Part shown: positions 1 to 8,785 of the stretch, piece after piece | Position numbering within the stretch: the first letter of the stretch is position 1 | Layout of the letters: each line of letters begins with the position of its first letter | Source: JAFAXD01 sp963816775 | GTDB taxonomy: Bacteria > Pseudomonadota > Alphaproteobacteria > Rhizobiales > Xanthobacteraceae | Assembly: GCA_963816775.1 (NCBI GenBank) | Contig: CAWFLX010000059.1 | Location: 1-64,000 of the forward strand | DNA: 64,000 nt | Reading direction: 5' to 3' | The notes under the pieces: model-generated | What the model saw: the letters and a program-made list of their open reading frames with translations, nothing else | Database searches by the model: none | Told to the model about the DNA's origin: nothing | Position numbers and translations under genes: made by a program

Positions 1-473
1 TGTCCTTTCGGTATCTGAGCTGGGGTTTGGTAACCCGGCTTCTAGCGACGACGCTGAGTTGGGAGCAAGTGTTCAGGTTTCGCTCCGCGACATTTATGTC
101 CGAGCCGTTTCGCTCAGGATTTGAATTGTGTCCCGCCGAAGTTGGCCCGGCGTTGCGCCTTGATTACCTCGACCAGCCGCTCGGCGAATTTCTCCACATC
201 GCGATGAAACCTGTCTCGCGATATACCGGCGAATTAGTAAACTTCGTCGTGGGCGGTGGGGGCCTGGGGCTCCTACTCGTCGGCGGCAACGGTGACCCCG
301 ATGTGATCCAGCCTGGAGTGGTTAGCTTTGTATTTGTCCGACCACGCAGCGGCGCGCTCGTGCATGGTCCAACTCTTCAGCTTAATGTTGATAATTTGCC
401 AGAACGCTAAACACGGCGCAGTCGTCACGTGAATTCTACATAAGGTTTTTCTGTCCTACACGGGGGACGTCTT
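1..473. other. Stretch without a convincing gene
   Basis: No convincing coding region. An open frame on the plus strand (27-410) has no recognisable domain, no good ribosome binding site and low-complexity Gly/Leu content. The minus strand contains short open pieces interrupted by stops, which could be a decayed gene, but no family is recognisable. Confidence 0.4.
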
Positions 474-1240
474 ATGCGCGCAATTTGTTGGCTGGTGGGC
501 GCACTCGTTGCCTCCATCGCGCTCGTCGGCTCGGCGCTCGCTGCCGAACCGGTCGACCTCCTGCTTGTGCTGGCTTCCGACGTCTCGCACAGCATCGACA
601 CCGCGAAATTCAAGCTCCAGCGCGACGGCTATATGGCGGCCTTAAGCGATCCCCGCGTGATCGAGGTCATCCGCTCCGGTCCGCACGGACGCATTGCCAT
701 CTGCTTTGTGGAATGGTCGGGAGGCGAGGAGCAGAGGGTCGTGATCGACTGGACGCTGATCGACGGCACCAAGGCCGCGCAGGACTTAGTCAGTCAGCTC
801 GATGAGGCTCCACGCTCTTTTGCCATTTCACCTCGATCAGCGCCGGTATCGACTTTGCGATGGCACAGCTGAAACGTGCGCCATACCACTCGCTACGCCA
901 AACGATCGATGTGTCTGGTGACGGCACCAACAATTCCGGGCGCAGTGTCATTGCGGCGCGCGACGATGCGTTAGCTCGGGCGTCACCATCAATGGATTGG
1001 TGATCTTAAGCGAACAACCGTTAGAACAAGACCCCTACCACACCCACCCTGTTGGCGGTCTGGATGCCTACTACCGCGAGAACGTCGTCGGCGGGCAAAA
1101 CTCGTTCGTGATGGTGGCGGGCCAACACATTCGGCAAGGCGATGCTCAATAAGTTGATCGCCGAAATCGCGGACGCCGAACACCCTGTGGCAAGGGCGCC
1201 CGACGGGGTGTTTCTGCTACGGGGCCAAGCCTGCAGGTGA
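474..1240 (+). pseudogene. DUF1194 (VWA-like) secreted protein, frameshifted
   Basis: The gene starts at ATG 474 with a signal peptide (about residues 1-24, ending at ALAAEP) and continues with the DUF1194 pattern VDLLLVLASDVSHSID. The reading frame then jumps at about 820, where the frame of TSISAGIDFAMAQLKR and DVSGDGTNNSG takes over. It jumps again at about 970 (GVTINGLVIL) and near 1125 (FGKAMLNKLIAEIADA). Joined together the pieces give a full-length DUF1194 protein, so this is one gene with three frameshifts. DUF1194 proteins are periplasmic VWA-like proteins of unknown function common in Rhizobiales. Several indels in one gene suggest a true pseudogene, but indels elsewhere in the window mean assembly error is possible. 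Confidence 0.75.
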
Positions 1241-1470
1241 GCGAACCGGCCGATGACGCTCGGCAACATGCGCGAACTCGGCGTGCGCGCTAACGAGCGC
1301 CAGTATGCTTTTCGTGGCGCGGCTTTCCGGCGCCTAATGCCTCGAAATGGAGCGGGTTTTCTATCGGATTATTGCGGCGATTGTGACGCACATCACTGCT
1401 GCTTGGTCACGAAATGAATATGCAACGGAACTAACAACGAACGGGCCAGGGGCGGCAGAACGCTAATCAC

Positions 1471-1794
1471 GTGATAATGGAGGTTAAAAGGCCATGCGCG
1501 CCAACGCGATGCTTATGTCTCGCGACTATAGTAACCTCTGTTTTCGGGATAGACGGCGCGCCCGCTGTTGCCCAGGACGCCGCCAGCAAGCGGTTGTGCG
1601 CGGCGCGCGACGTCAAGGTCGTCATGCTGATCGAGGACCACGGGGAGGCCAACGACATCGCTCCCGAGCAATTGGCGGAGCATTTCATTCAGATGGACGC
1701 GCGCGTCGCGTGCTCCAACGGCCACATGGAGGATGGGATAGCGCTTTACAACGACATCTTGCGCGCGCTCGGCCCGATGCTATCCCGGCGATGA
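1471..1794 (+). CDS. Small secreted hypothetical protein (possible indel in signal peptide)
   Basis: No known family is recognised. The open frame encodes about 107 residues, with a hydrophobic segment (LATIVTSVFGIDGAPAVAQD) resembling a signal peptide and cleavage after AVAQ, then a small soluble domain with Asp/Glu/His and two Cys residues. The good ribosome binding site GGAGG (about 1479) and the ATG at 1494 lie in a different frame that would encode MRANAMLM. A single-base indel near 1515-1520 would join that start to the signal peptide. The annotated start at 1471 is therefore doubtful; the body from about 1520 to 1794 is more secure. Confidence 0.45.
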   Translation: MIMEVKRPCAPTRCLCLATIVTSVFGIDGAPAVAQDAASKRLCAARDVKVVMLIEDHGEANDIAPEQLAEHFIQMDARVACSNGHMEDGIALYNDILRALGPMLSRR

Positions 1795-2187
1795 TCGCTC
1801 CGCGCATTTTGTCCGCGGGGAAGCTTCGTCGGCACATTGCGCACACTGTCCCGCTTTAGATCTCCGCTAAGGCAACGAGCGAAGCAGCGCAATAAGGAGG
1901 CTCCAAGCGGATAATGCCTAGGCACCAGGCCACGCCTATTAGGCGAGGCCGGGGGGTGCTTGTGGGCGAGGGCTGGGTCGCGTTTAGGGACGTTCCGGGG
2001 CTGGCTCTGTGTGCTCAAAACTGCGCCTAGGGGTGCCCCCGAAGTCGAAAATCCAAGACATAAACGGAGGGTTCCGAATTCTGCGCCTTACCAAACGGGC
2101 GCTGGTGCTTCCCCCGTGCTTCCCCTAAAGCAATAGTTTTAGGCCGGAATCGATCAAAAATTACATAGACATATCCAATATCTTAAT
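1795..2187. other. Intergenic stretch, nothing identified
   Basis: About 390 bases without a supportable gene. It has a short imperfect palindrome around 1930-1952 (gcctattaggcgaggc) and a C-rich/G-rich patch, but no T-run terminator, no RNA fold that I recognise and no protein similarity. Confidence 0.4.
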
Positions 2188-2263
<76 letters not shown>

Positions 2264-2343
2264 GACCGAAATGCGCGGGTTTGGGATTGCCGCGCCGCAC
2301 CTCAACGATAGACCGATACCGGAAACATATACCGCGACCGGTC

Positions 2344-2751
2344 TCAAGTCTCCTCTTCGTCCTCGATGTCGCCGCCGATGATCTCCGAGACGTCGGTGTC
2401 TTCCTCTTCCTCCGGCTCGATGAACGTGTCTTCGGCGTCGTCCTCGATGGCCTCTTCCGTCTCCCCGTCCTCGGTCGCTTCTGCACCTTCGGCTGCCGCC
2501 GGTACCTTCTTGCCCTGGGCCTCGGCGTCGGCTTCCTCGAGCGAGATCAGCTCGGCCTCCTGGACTTCTTCGGCCTCGACCTCCGGCTCGCGCGCGGCCG
2601 CCCGCTGATCGGGGCGCGGTCGCGTCGTCACTGGAACAACCTCGAACGGCGTGCCGCATTTGGGGCACATGATCGGGGTCTTGTTCAGGTCGTAGAACTT
2701 CGCGCCGCAACTGGCGCAGAGGCGTTTGGTACCAAGCTCAGGTTTCGCCAC
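2344..2751 (-). CDS. FYDLN acid domain protein (TIGR02300 family)
   Basis: The 135-residue protein opens with a zinc-ribbon-like module (C12-x2-C15 and C29-x2-C32) containing the diagnostic FYDLN sequence (19-23), followed by a long tail very rich in Glu and Asp. This is the typical architecture of the alphaproteobacterial FYDLN-acid family, which has no established biochemical role. In Rhizobiales it sits next to aroA and a tRNA-Ala, as it does here, divergent from aroA. The family assignment is firm; the function is unknown. Confidence 0.93.
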   Translation of the reverse strand: MAKPELGTKRLCASCGAKFYDLNKTPIMCPKCGTPFEVVPVTTRPRPDQRAAAREPEVEAEEVQEAELISLEEADAEAQGKKVPAAAEGAEATEDGETEEAIEDDAEDTFIEPEEEEDTDVSEIIGGDIEDEEET

Positions 2752-2916
2752 CGTGCGCGATCCTTAAAAGACGGGGTGGTTGGAAAAGGGCTCTCCCCTA
2801 TGCTGCCCACAGAGCGGCTGTCAATAGCGTCAGGGGCACAAATGCGGCCGGGTCGGCGAGGTGACGTGGGCGCCGCCGGGTGCTAAGGACGGCCCGATTT
2901 CACGGCGGCTACCTTG

Positions 2917-4248
2917 ATGCATTCCACCACCGCTTCGCCCATGACCGCGGCGCAGGGCAATCCGCTGCGCGGCCGCGTCCGCGTGCCGGGCGACAAGTCG
3001 ATCTCGCACCGAGCCCTCATTCTGGGCGCCCTGGCGGTCGGTCCGACCCGGATTTGGCAGCTCCTTGAGGGCGAGGACGTCATCAATACCGGCAAGGCGA
3101 TGCGCGCGCTGGGCGCACGGGTCGATCGGGAGGGCGTGGGTCAATGGCGGGTCGACGGCGTCGGGGTCGGAGGCTTTGCGCAGCCGCGCGAACCGCTCGA
3201 TTTCGGCAATTCCGCTACAGGTTGTCGCCTGGTGATGGGCGCAACGGCCTCGTGCCCGATCTCGGTGACATTTGACGGCGACGCGTCCCTGCGCAAGCGG
3301 CCGATGCAGCGGGTGATCGATCCGTTGACCCGGATGGGCGCGCATGCGCTCGCGAGCGCCCCCGGCGGTCGGCTGCCGGTGACGCTGCGAGGCGCGCGCG
3401 ATCCGATTCCGATCGTCTACGAGCCGCCGGCAGCTTCGGCGCAACTCAAGTCGGCGGTCCTGCTCGCGGGCTTGGGCGCGCCCGGCGCGACAACCGTGTT
3501 CGAAAAGGAGGCGACCCGCGATCACACCGAACGCATGCTGAGCCATTTCGGCGCCGAGGTCGTGGTCGAGATCGTCGGCGACGGGCGGCGGGTAACAGTC
3601 ATCGGTCAGCCCGAGCTTCGTGCCGCCGAGGTCGTGGTGCCGGCCGACCCGTCTTCGGCTGCGTTTCCGCTGGTCGCGGCGTTGATTGCGCCCGGATCCG
3701 ACGTGGTCATCGAAGGTGTCATGACCAATCCGCTCCGCACCGGTTTGTTCAAGACACTGCTCGAAATGGGTGCGTCGATCGAAACGGTGGAGGCGCGAAA
3801 CAACGGGGGCGAGGAGATCGCCGATCTGCGGGTGCGTTCGTCAAGCCTCAAGGGCGTCGAAGTGCCGGCAGCGCGCGCCCCTTCCATGATCGACGAATAT
3901 CCGGTGCTCGCGGTCGCCGCCGCGTGCGCGCAAGGCACGACGATCATGCGTGGCCTCAAGGAACTGCGTGTCAAGGAATCCGATCGCCTGGCCGCGACGG
4001 CCGCGATGCTGCGCGTCAACGGCGTCGAGGTTGAGATCGACGGCGACGATTTGATTGTGCACGGGCGTGGCCGGGCGCCTGGCGGCGGCACGGTCGAGAC
4101 TCACATGGATCATCGGATCGCCATGGCGGCGCTGGTCATGGGTCTCGCGTCGGCGAAACCGGTGCAAGCCGATGACGTTTCGATTGTGGCGACGAGCTTC
4201 CCCGGATTCGCCGACATGATGCGTTCGCTCGGCGCCAGCCTCACATGA
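2917..4248 (+). CDS. aroA: 3-phosphoshikimate 1-carboxyvinyltransferase (EPSP synthase)
   Basis: Catalyses transfer of the enolpyruvyl group of PEP to shikimate-3-phosphate, the sixth step of the shikimate pathway, in the cytoplasm. The 443-residue protein carries RVPGDKSISHRALILGAL near the N-terminus, LDFGNSATGCRL, and the C-terminal family signature around LKELRVKESDRLAA. The sequence is of the class II, CP4-like type. The residue equivalent to E. coli Gly96 is Ala (GNSAT), the substitution linked to glyphosate insensitivity in CP4. ATG 2917 is preferred over the TTG directly before it. The stop overlaps cmk by four bases (ATGA), so the two genes are translationally coupled. Confidence 0.97.
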   Translation: MHSTTASPMTAAQGNPLRGRVRVPGDKSISHRALILGALAVGPTRIWQLLEGEDVINTGKAMRALGARVDREGVGQWRVDGVGVGGFAQPREPLDFGNSATGCRLVMGATASCPISVTFDGDASLRKRPMQRVIDPLTRMGAHALASAPGGRLPVTLRGARDPIPIVYEPPAASAQLKSAVLLAGLGAPGATTVFEKEATRDHTERMLSHFGAEVVVEIVGDGRRVTVIGQPELRAAEVVVPADPSSAAFPLVAALIAPGSDVVIEGVMTNPLRTGLFKTLLEMGASIETVEARNNGGEEIADLRVRSSSLKGVEVPAARAPSMIDEYPVLAVAAACAQGTTIMRGLKELRVKESDRLAATAAMLRVNGVEVEIDGDDLIVHGRGRAPGGGTVETHMDHRIAMAALVMGLASAKPVQADDVSIVATSFPGFADMMRSLGASLT

Positions 4249-4868
4249 TCATTGCGATCGACGGGCCGGCGGCCTCCGGCAAAGGCACGATCGCCAAGCG
4301 ATTGGCCAAGTACTACGGGCTGCCTCACCTCGACACCGGGTTGATCTACCGCGCCGTCGCAAAGGCGGTGCTGGACGCCGGTCATAAGCTCGATGATCAC
4401 GCCAGCATTAAAGCGGCGGCACTCGCGCTCGATCCGTCACGCTTTGACGAGAATGCGCTCAAGCGTCATGCGGTTGGGGAGGCAGCCTCGATAGTCGCGG
4501 CGATTCCGGATGTGCGCGCTGCGCTGTTCAATTTCCAGCAGGAGTTCGCGGCTTCACCACGCGGCGCCGTGCTTGACGGCCGCGATATTGGGACGGTGAT
4601 CTGTCCGCAGGCGGACGTGAAGATTTTCGTCACGGCGTCGCCGCAAGAGCGTGCCCGGCGGCGAACCCTTGAGCTTAAGGCGCAGGGCCAGAACGTGGGC
4701 GCAGCCGACATCCTGGCCGACATTCTGCGCCGCGACGAGCGTGACCAGTCGCGTTCGGTTGCACCGCTGCGGCCGGCCGCGGACGCATTTGTGCTCGACA
4801 CCACCGACCTCGATATCGAAGCCGCGGTCGCGGCCGCCATTGCACGGGTCGAGCAGGTTCAACGCTAG
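4245..4868 (+). CDS. cmk: Cytidylate kinase
   Basis: Phosphorylates CMP and dCMP using ATP. The 207-residue protein begins with the P-loop GPAASGKGT (7-15) and has HLDTGLIYRAVA and LDGRDIGTVICP, all typical of bacterial CMP kinases. It overlaps aroA by ATGA, in the conserved aroA-cmk-rpsA order. Its TAG stop codon lies inside the left end (CTAG) of the palindromic repeat that follows, so the final codons may have been set by repeat insertion. The protein is of normal length. Confidence 0.96.
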   Translation: MIIAIDGPAASGKGTIAKRLAKYYGLPHLDTGLIYRAVAKAVLDAGHKLDDHASIKAAALALDPSRFDENALKRHAVGEAASIVAAIPDVRAALFNFQQEFAASPRGAVLDGRDIGTVICPQADVKIFVTASPQERARRRTLELKAQGQNVGAADILADILRRDERDQSRSVAPLRPAADAFVLDTTDLDIEAAVAAAIARVEQVQR

Positions 4869-4940
4869 TGCCCCGTTTCCGAAGTTCGTGATACATCGCG
4901 GCACCCTCTGACACGAACTTCGGAAACAAAGCGGCACTAG
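4865..4940. repeat. Palindromic repeat type A, copy 1
   Basis: A 76-bp element bounded by CTAGTGCC and GGCACTAG. The inner arms TTTCCGAAGTTCGTG and CACGAACTTCGGAAA pair to form a long imperfect hairpin around a loop containing ATACATCGCGGCACCCTCTG. Near-identical copies occur at 10831-10905 (inverted) and 57308-57383. It supplies the cmk stop codon and separates cmk from the accessory flavin hydroxylase. Confidence 0.9.
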
Positions 4941-5039
4941 GCCGCTCGTTCTGCGGAATGGGCTTCATAACGCGAAGTTGGTGCCGGGATCGCTCCCAAC
5001 GCGCTAACATTTCGGCAGTCAACGGCCGGAGGATGCGTC

Positions 5040-6668
5040 ATGGGAGCGAGACCGGCGCAGGAATGTCCCGTCGTGATTGCGGGCGGTGGCCTGATCGGCT
5101 TGTCGACCGCAATGTTTCTGGCCCAGCAGGGCATCGCGTCGCTTGCGGTTGAGCGGTTGCGTGGCGGATCGCCGCTGCCGCGCGCGGCACATTTCCATCT
5201 GCGCACGCTCGAACTGTTCCGCCTCGCGGGAATCGAGGACGAAGTCAAACGCCGCTCGGAAGATGATTTCCTACCGGAGGGTGCCATCATCGCGATGGAC
5301 TCCCTCTCCGGCAGGAAGCTCGCCGACATCATTGCCAGCCTCAACGCCGGCGTCGAAGCGCTCAGCCCCTGCCGGCGGCTGTTCATCAGCCAGCCGAGCC
5401 TCGAGCCGATCCTGCGGCGCCGCGCCAAGGAGGCCGGCGCGCAGGTGCTGGAAGGACATACGGTCACGTCTGTTGAGCAGGATACGAGCGGTGTCACCGT
5501 GACGGTGAAAGATGTAGACAGCGGCGAAGAGCAACAGCTGCACGCGAGCTACCTCGTCGGCGCCGATGGGGCGCACAGCGTGGTACGCGAGCTGCTGGGC
5601 ATTCCGCTCGATGGACGCGGCGTCTTTTCCAACAGCATCACGATCTACTTTACGGCCGATCTGTCGCCGCAACTGGGCGGCAAGCCGCTGAGCGTCATCT
5701 ACATCAACAATCCGGTGTTCGGCGGCTTCATGCGGATGAACAAGGATTGCCGGTCAGGTTTCATTGGCATCAACCGGGCGGGCGATCCGCTCACGGATCC
5801 CGACGCCGCCAATGTGGCCAAAGACGTGAGCGAGAAACGGCTGATCGAGTTTGTGCGCGCGGCAGCCGGAGTTCCCGACCTGCCGGTGCGGATCGACGGG
5901 GTCGCGCGTTGGCGGGCGACCTCCGACGTTGCGCGGCAGTTTGCGCAAGGCCGGATCTTCCTGGCCGGCGATGCCGCCCATCTGATGCCGCCCAACGGCG
6001 GCTTTGGCGGCAACACCGGCATTCACGACGCGCACAACCTGGCCTGGAAGCTTGCCTACGTCCTCAAGGGGCTGGCCAGGCCAAAACTACTTGAGACCTA
6101 CGACATGGAACGCCGTCCGATCGCAAAGTTCACGGTCGAACAGGCTTACACCCGCTACGTCACGCGGACCGCTCCGTATCTTGGGGCGACCGATTTCCAG
6201 CCGATTGCGGATGATTTCAATATCGAACTCGGCCACATCTATCACTCGCCGGCGATTGTTGCGGACGATGGTGACGCGGCCGTCCATGCCGATCCGCACA
6301 GGACGTACGGTCGTCCCGGTTCACGCGCCCCTCACGTCTGGCTCGAGCGAGCCGGGCGGCAGGTGTCCACGCTTGACCTCTTCGGCGACGCATTCGTTCT
6401 CCTGGCCGCGCCGCGCGGCGATGCGTGGTGCCGGGCGGCGAGCGCCGTCGCTCGGCGGTTTCCCGACCTTGCGATCGCCACGCATGTCGTCGGCGGCAAT
6501 GATATCCAGGATCCCGAGGCGGCGTTCGCGCAGGCCTATGGCTTGTCCGACGACGGCGCGCTGCTGGTTCGTCCTGACGGCTTCGTCGCCTGGCGTGTAA
6601 AGAGCATGGTCAGCGACCCGGAAAAGGCTCTCGGGCGTGCGCTTGATGCGGTTCTCATGAAGGTCTGA
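5040..6668 (+). CDS. FAD-dependent aromatic hydroxylase (class A flavoprotein monooxygenase)
   Basis: A 542-residue single-component flavin hydroxylase. It has the Rossmann GxGxxG motif (VVIAGGGLIGLSTAMFLAQ, about 10-28), the mid-protein dinucleotide-binding motif YLVGADGAHSVVRELLG and the second FAD motif RIFLAGDAAHLMPPNGGFGGN. A C-terminal thioredoxin-like domain follows, as in the PheA/TfdB/TcmG group. Such enzymes hydroxylate phenolic rings with NAD(P)H and O2; the substrate cannot be read from sequence. ATG 5040 follows GGAGG at a good distance. It interrupts the usual cmk-rpsA adjacency and begins 100 bp after a type A palindromic repeat, suggesting insertion into the ancestral operon. 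Confidence 0.88.
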   Translation: MGARPAQECPVVIAGGGLIGLSTAMFLAQQGIASLAVERLRGGSPLPRAAHFHLRTLELFRLAGIEDEVKRRSEDDFLPEGAIIAMDSLSGRKLADIIASLNAGVEALSPCRRLFISQPSLEPILRRRAKEAGAQVLEGHTVTSVEQDTSGVTVTVKDVDSGEEQQLHASYLVGADGAHSVVRELLGIPLDGRGVFSNSITIYFTADLSPQLGGKPLSVIYINNPVFGGFMRMNKDCRSGFIGINRAGDPLTDPDAANVAKDVSEKRLIEFVRAAAGVPDLPVRIDGVARWRATSDVARQFAQGRIFLAGDAAHLMPPNGGFGGNTGIHDAHNLAWKLAYVLKGLARPKLLETYDMERRPIAKFTVEQAYTRYVTRTAPYLGATDFQPIADDFNIELGHIYHSPAIVADDGDAAVHADPHRTYGRPGSRAPHVWLERAGRQVSTLDLFGDAFVLLAAPRGDAWCRAASAVARRFPDLAIATHVVGGNDIQDPEAAFAQAYGLSDDGALLVRPDGFVAWRVKSMVSDPEKALGRALDAVLMKV

Positions 6669-6962
6669 CGGCCTCTCGCGGCCCTTGCCCACGCTTGCGT
6701 GGTTGGCTATATCCCCTCGGTTCGGGCAGCCTTCGACAAGGTCGAAGCCGTCCGCGCGGGCCGAGGACGCCAAACGGGGTCCTCGTCGAGGAGGATCAGT
6801 CCGCGCGCAGGCTTCTTTCACGGCCGACCCACAATAACCATCGTTCCGACCGCTCGGTTGCGCGCCGGCCTGCCGTTTTGGCAGTCGCTGCAGGTCCTCG
6901 TGGCCTTCAGCACGCGCGTTCGGAACGTCCGTCATTCTAACCGTCGGCGCCCAGGAGAGTTC

Positions 6963-8693
6963 ATGGTTGCTACTGCCGCTGCGCCGTCGCGCGAAGATTT
7001 TGCTCAATTGCTCGAAGAGTCGTTCCACAAGGGTAACCTGCAGGAAGGCTCCGTTATCAAAGGGATCATTGTCGGCATCGAGAAGGACCTGGCGGTCATC
7101 GATGTCGGGCTCAAGACCGAAGGGCGTGTGCCGGTTCGCGAGTTCGCGGGCCCGGGACGCCAGAACGAACTCAAGGTCGGCGACACGGTCGAGGTTTATC
7201 TCGAGCGGGTCGAAAACGCGCTCGGCGAAGCGGTGCTATCGCGCGACAAGGCGCGCCGTGAAGAGAGCTGGGGCAAGCTGGAACAGGCCTTCAAAGGCAA
7301 CGAGAAGGTCTCCGGCATCATCTTCAACCAGGTCAAGGGCGGGTTCACGGTCGATCTCGACGGTGCGGTGGCGTTCCTGCCGCGCTCGCAGGTCGATATC
7401 CGGCCGATCCGCGATGTGACGCCGCTGATGAACGTGCCGCAGCCGTTCCAGATCCTGAAGATGGATCGGCGGCGCGGCAACATCGTGGTTTCCCGCCGTA
7501 CCGTACTCGAAGAGACCCGCGCCGAGCAGCGCCAGGAACTGGTGCAGAATCTCGAGGAGGGCCAGGTCATCGACGGCGTGGTCAAGAACATTACCGACTA
7601 CGGCGCGTTCGTGGACCTCGGCGGCATCGACGGCTTGCTGCACGTGACCGACATCGCCTGGCGGCGCGTCAATCACCCGACCGAAGTGCTCAACATCGGC
7701 CAGCAGGTGAAGGTCAAGATCATCAAGATCAACCATGAAACGCACCGCATCTCGCTCGGCATGAAGCAACTGCAGGCCGACCCCTGGCAGGGCATCGAGG
7801 CCAAGTATCCGATCGGGATGCGGCTCAAGGGCCGCGTCACCAACATCACCGACTATGGCGCGTTCGTCGAGCTCGAGCCCGGCATCGAAGGCCTGATCCA
7901 CGTCTCGGAAATGTCGTGGACCAAGAAGAACGTGCATCCCGGCAAGATCGTCTCCACCTCGCAGGAAGTCGAGGTGCAGATTCTCGAGGTCGATCCGGTC
8001 AAACGGCGCATCTCGCTCGGTCTCAAGCAGACCATGCGCAACCCGTGGGAGGTCTTTGTCGAGAAATACCCGCCCGGGAGCGTCATCGAGGGCGAAGTCA
8101 AGAACAAGACCGAGTTCGGCCTGTTCCTCGGCCTCGACGGCGACATCGACGGCATGGTCCACCTGTCGGACCTCGACTGGAAGCGCCCCGGCGAGCAGGT
8201 CATCGAGGACTACAAGAAGGGCGACAAGGTCCGCGCCAAGGTTCTCGACGTCGACGTCGAGAAGGAACGCATCTCGCTCGGCGTCAAGCAGCTGCAGGGC
8301 GACCCGTTCGCGGAAGCCGGCGACATCAAGAAAGGCTCGGTCGTCACCTGCGAAGTGACCGAGGTCAAGGACTCCGGGCTCGAGGCCAAGCTCGTCGGCA
8401 CCGATCTCACCGCCTTCATCAAACGCTCGGAACTCGCGCGCGACCGCGAGGAGCAGCGGCCCGATCGCTTCCAGGTCGGCCAGAAGGTCGACGCCCGCGT
8501 CACCCAGTTCGACCGCCGCACCCACAAGGTCACGGTCTCGATCAAGGCACTCGAGGTTGCCGAGGAGAAGGAGGCGATTGCCCAGTATGGATCGTCCGAC
8601 TCCGGCGCCACCCTTGGCGACATCCTTGGAACCGCGCTCAAGCGTGCCGGCGAGAAGGGTGACGGCAAGGAAGAGGACGACAGCGAGGAGTAA
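6963..8693 (+). CDS. rpsA: 30S ribosomal protein S1
   Basis: The 576-residue protein contains tandem S1 (OB-fold) repeats, recognisable by recurring VKNITDYGAFVDLGGIDGLLHV-like blocks, and promotes mRNA binding to the 30S subunit. ATG 6963 is chosen because AGGAGAG lies just upstream and the protein begins MVATAAAPSREDFAQLLEES, as in other alphaproteobacteria; longer upstream frames are not protein-like. The roughly 290-base leader (6669-6962) holds no gene. It may carry its own promoter or an autoregulatory leader, since rpsA no longer directly follows cmk. A strong terminator follows at 8721-8756. Confidence 0.97.
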   Translation: MVATAAAPSREDFAQLLEESFHKGNLQEGSVIKGIIVGIEKDLAVIDVGLKTEGRVPVREFAGPGRQNELKVGDTVEVYLERVENALGEAVLSRDKARREESWGKLEQAFKGNEKVSGIIFNQVKGGFTVDLDGAVAFLPRSQVDIRPIRDVTPLMNVPQPFQILKMDRRRGNIVVSRRTVLEETRAEQRQELVQNLEEGQVIDGVVKNITDYGAFVDLGGIDGLLHVTDIAWRRVNHPTEVLNIGQQVKVKIIKINHETHRISLGMKQLQADPWQGIEAKYPIGMRLKGRVTNITDYGAFVELEPGIEGLIHVSEMSWTKKNVHPGKIVSTSQEVEVQILEVDPVKRRISLGLKQTMRNPWEVFVEKYPPGSVIEGEVKNKTEFGLFLGLDGDIDGMVHLSDLDWKRPGEQVIEDYKKGDKVRAKVLDVDVEKERISLGVKQLQGDPFAEAGDIKKGSVVTCEVTEVKDSGLEAKLVGTDLTAFIKRSELARDREEQRPDRFQVGQKVDARVTQFDRRTHKVTVSIKALEVAEEKEAIAQYGSSDSGATLGDILGTALKRAGEKGDGKEEDDSEE

Positions 8694-8720
8694 GCGCGGG
8701 CGCGACACGATTTGCAGGCA

Positions 8721-8756
8721 CGATGCGCGGAGAGCTTCCTCCGCGCATCGCTTTTT
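8721..8756 (+). terminator. Rho-independent terminator after rpsA
   Basis: Perfect 12-bp inverted repeat CGATGCGCGGAG / CTCCGCGCATCG with loop AGCTTC, immediately followed by a T-run (CTTTTT). It lies 28 bases after the rpsA stop and ends that transcription unit. Confidence 0.93.
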
Positions 8757-8785
8757 GCGCACCACGTCATCGCAGGAGCTGATCC

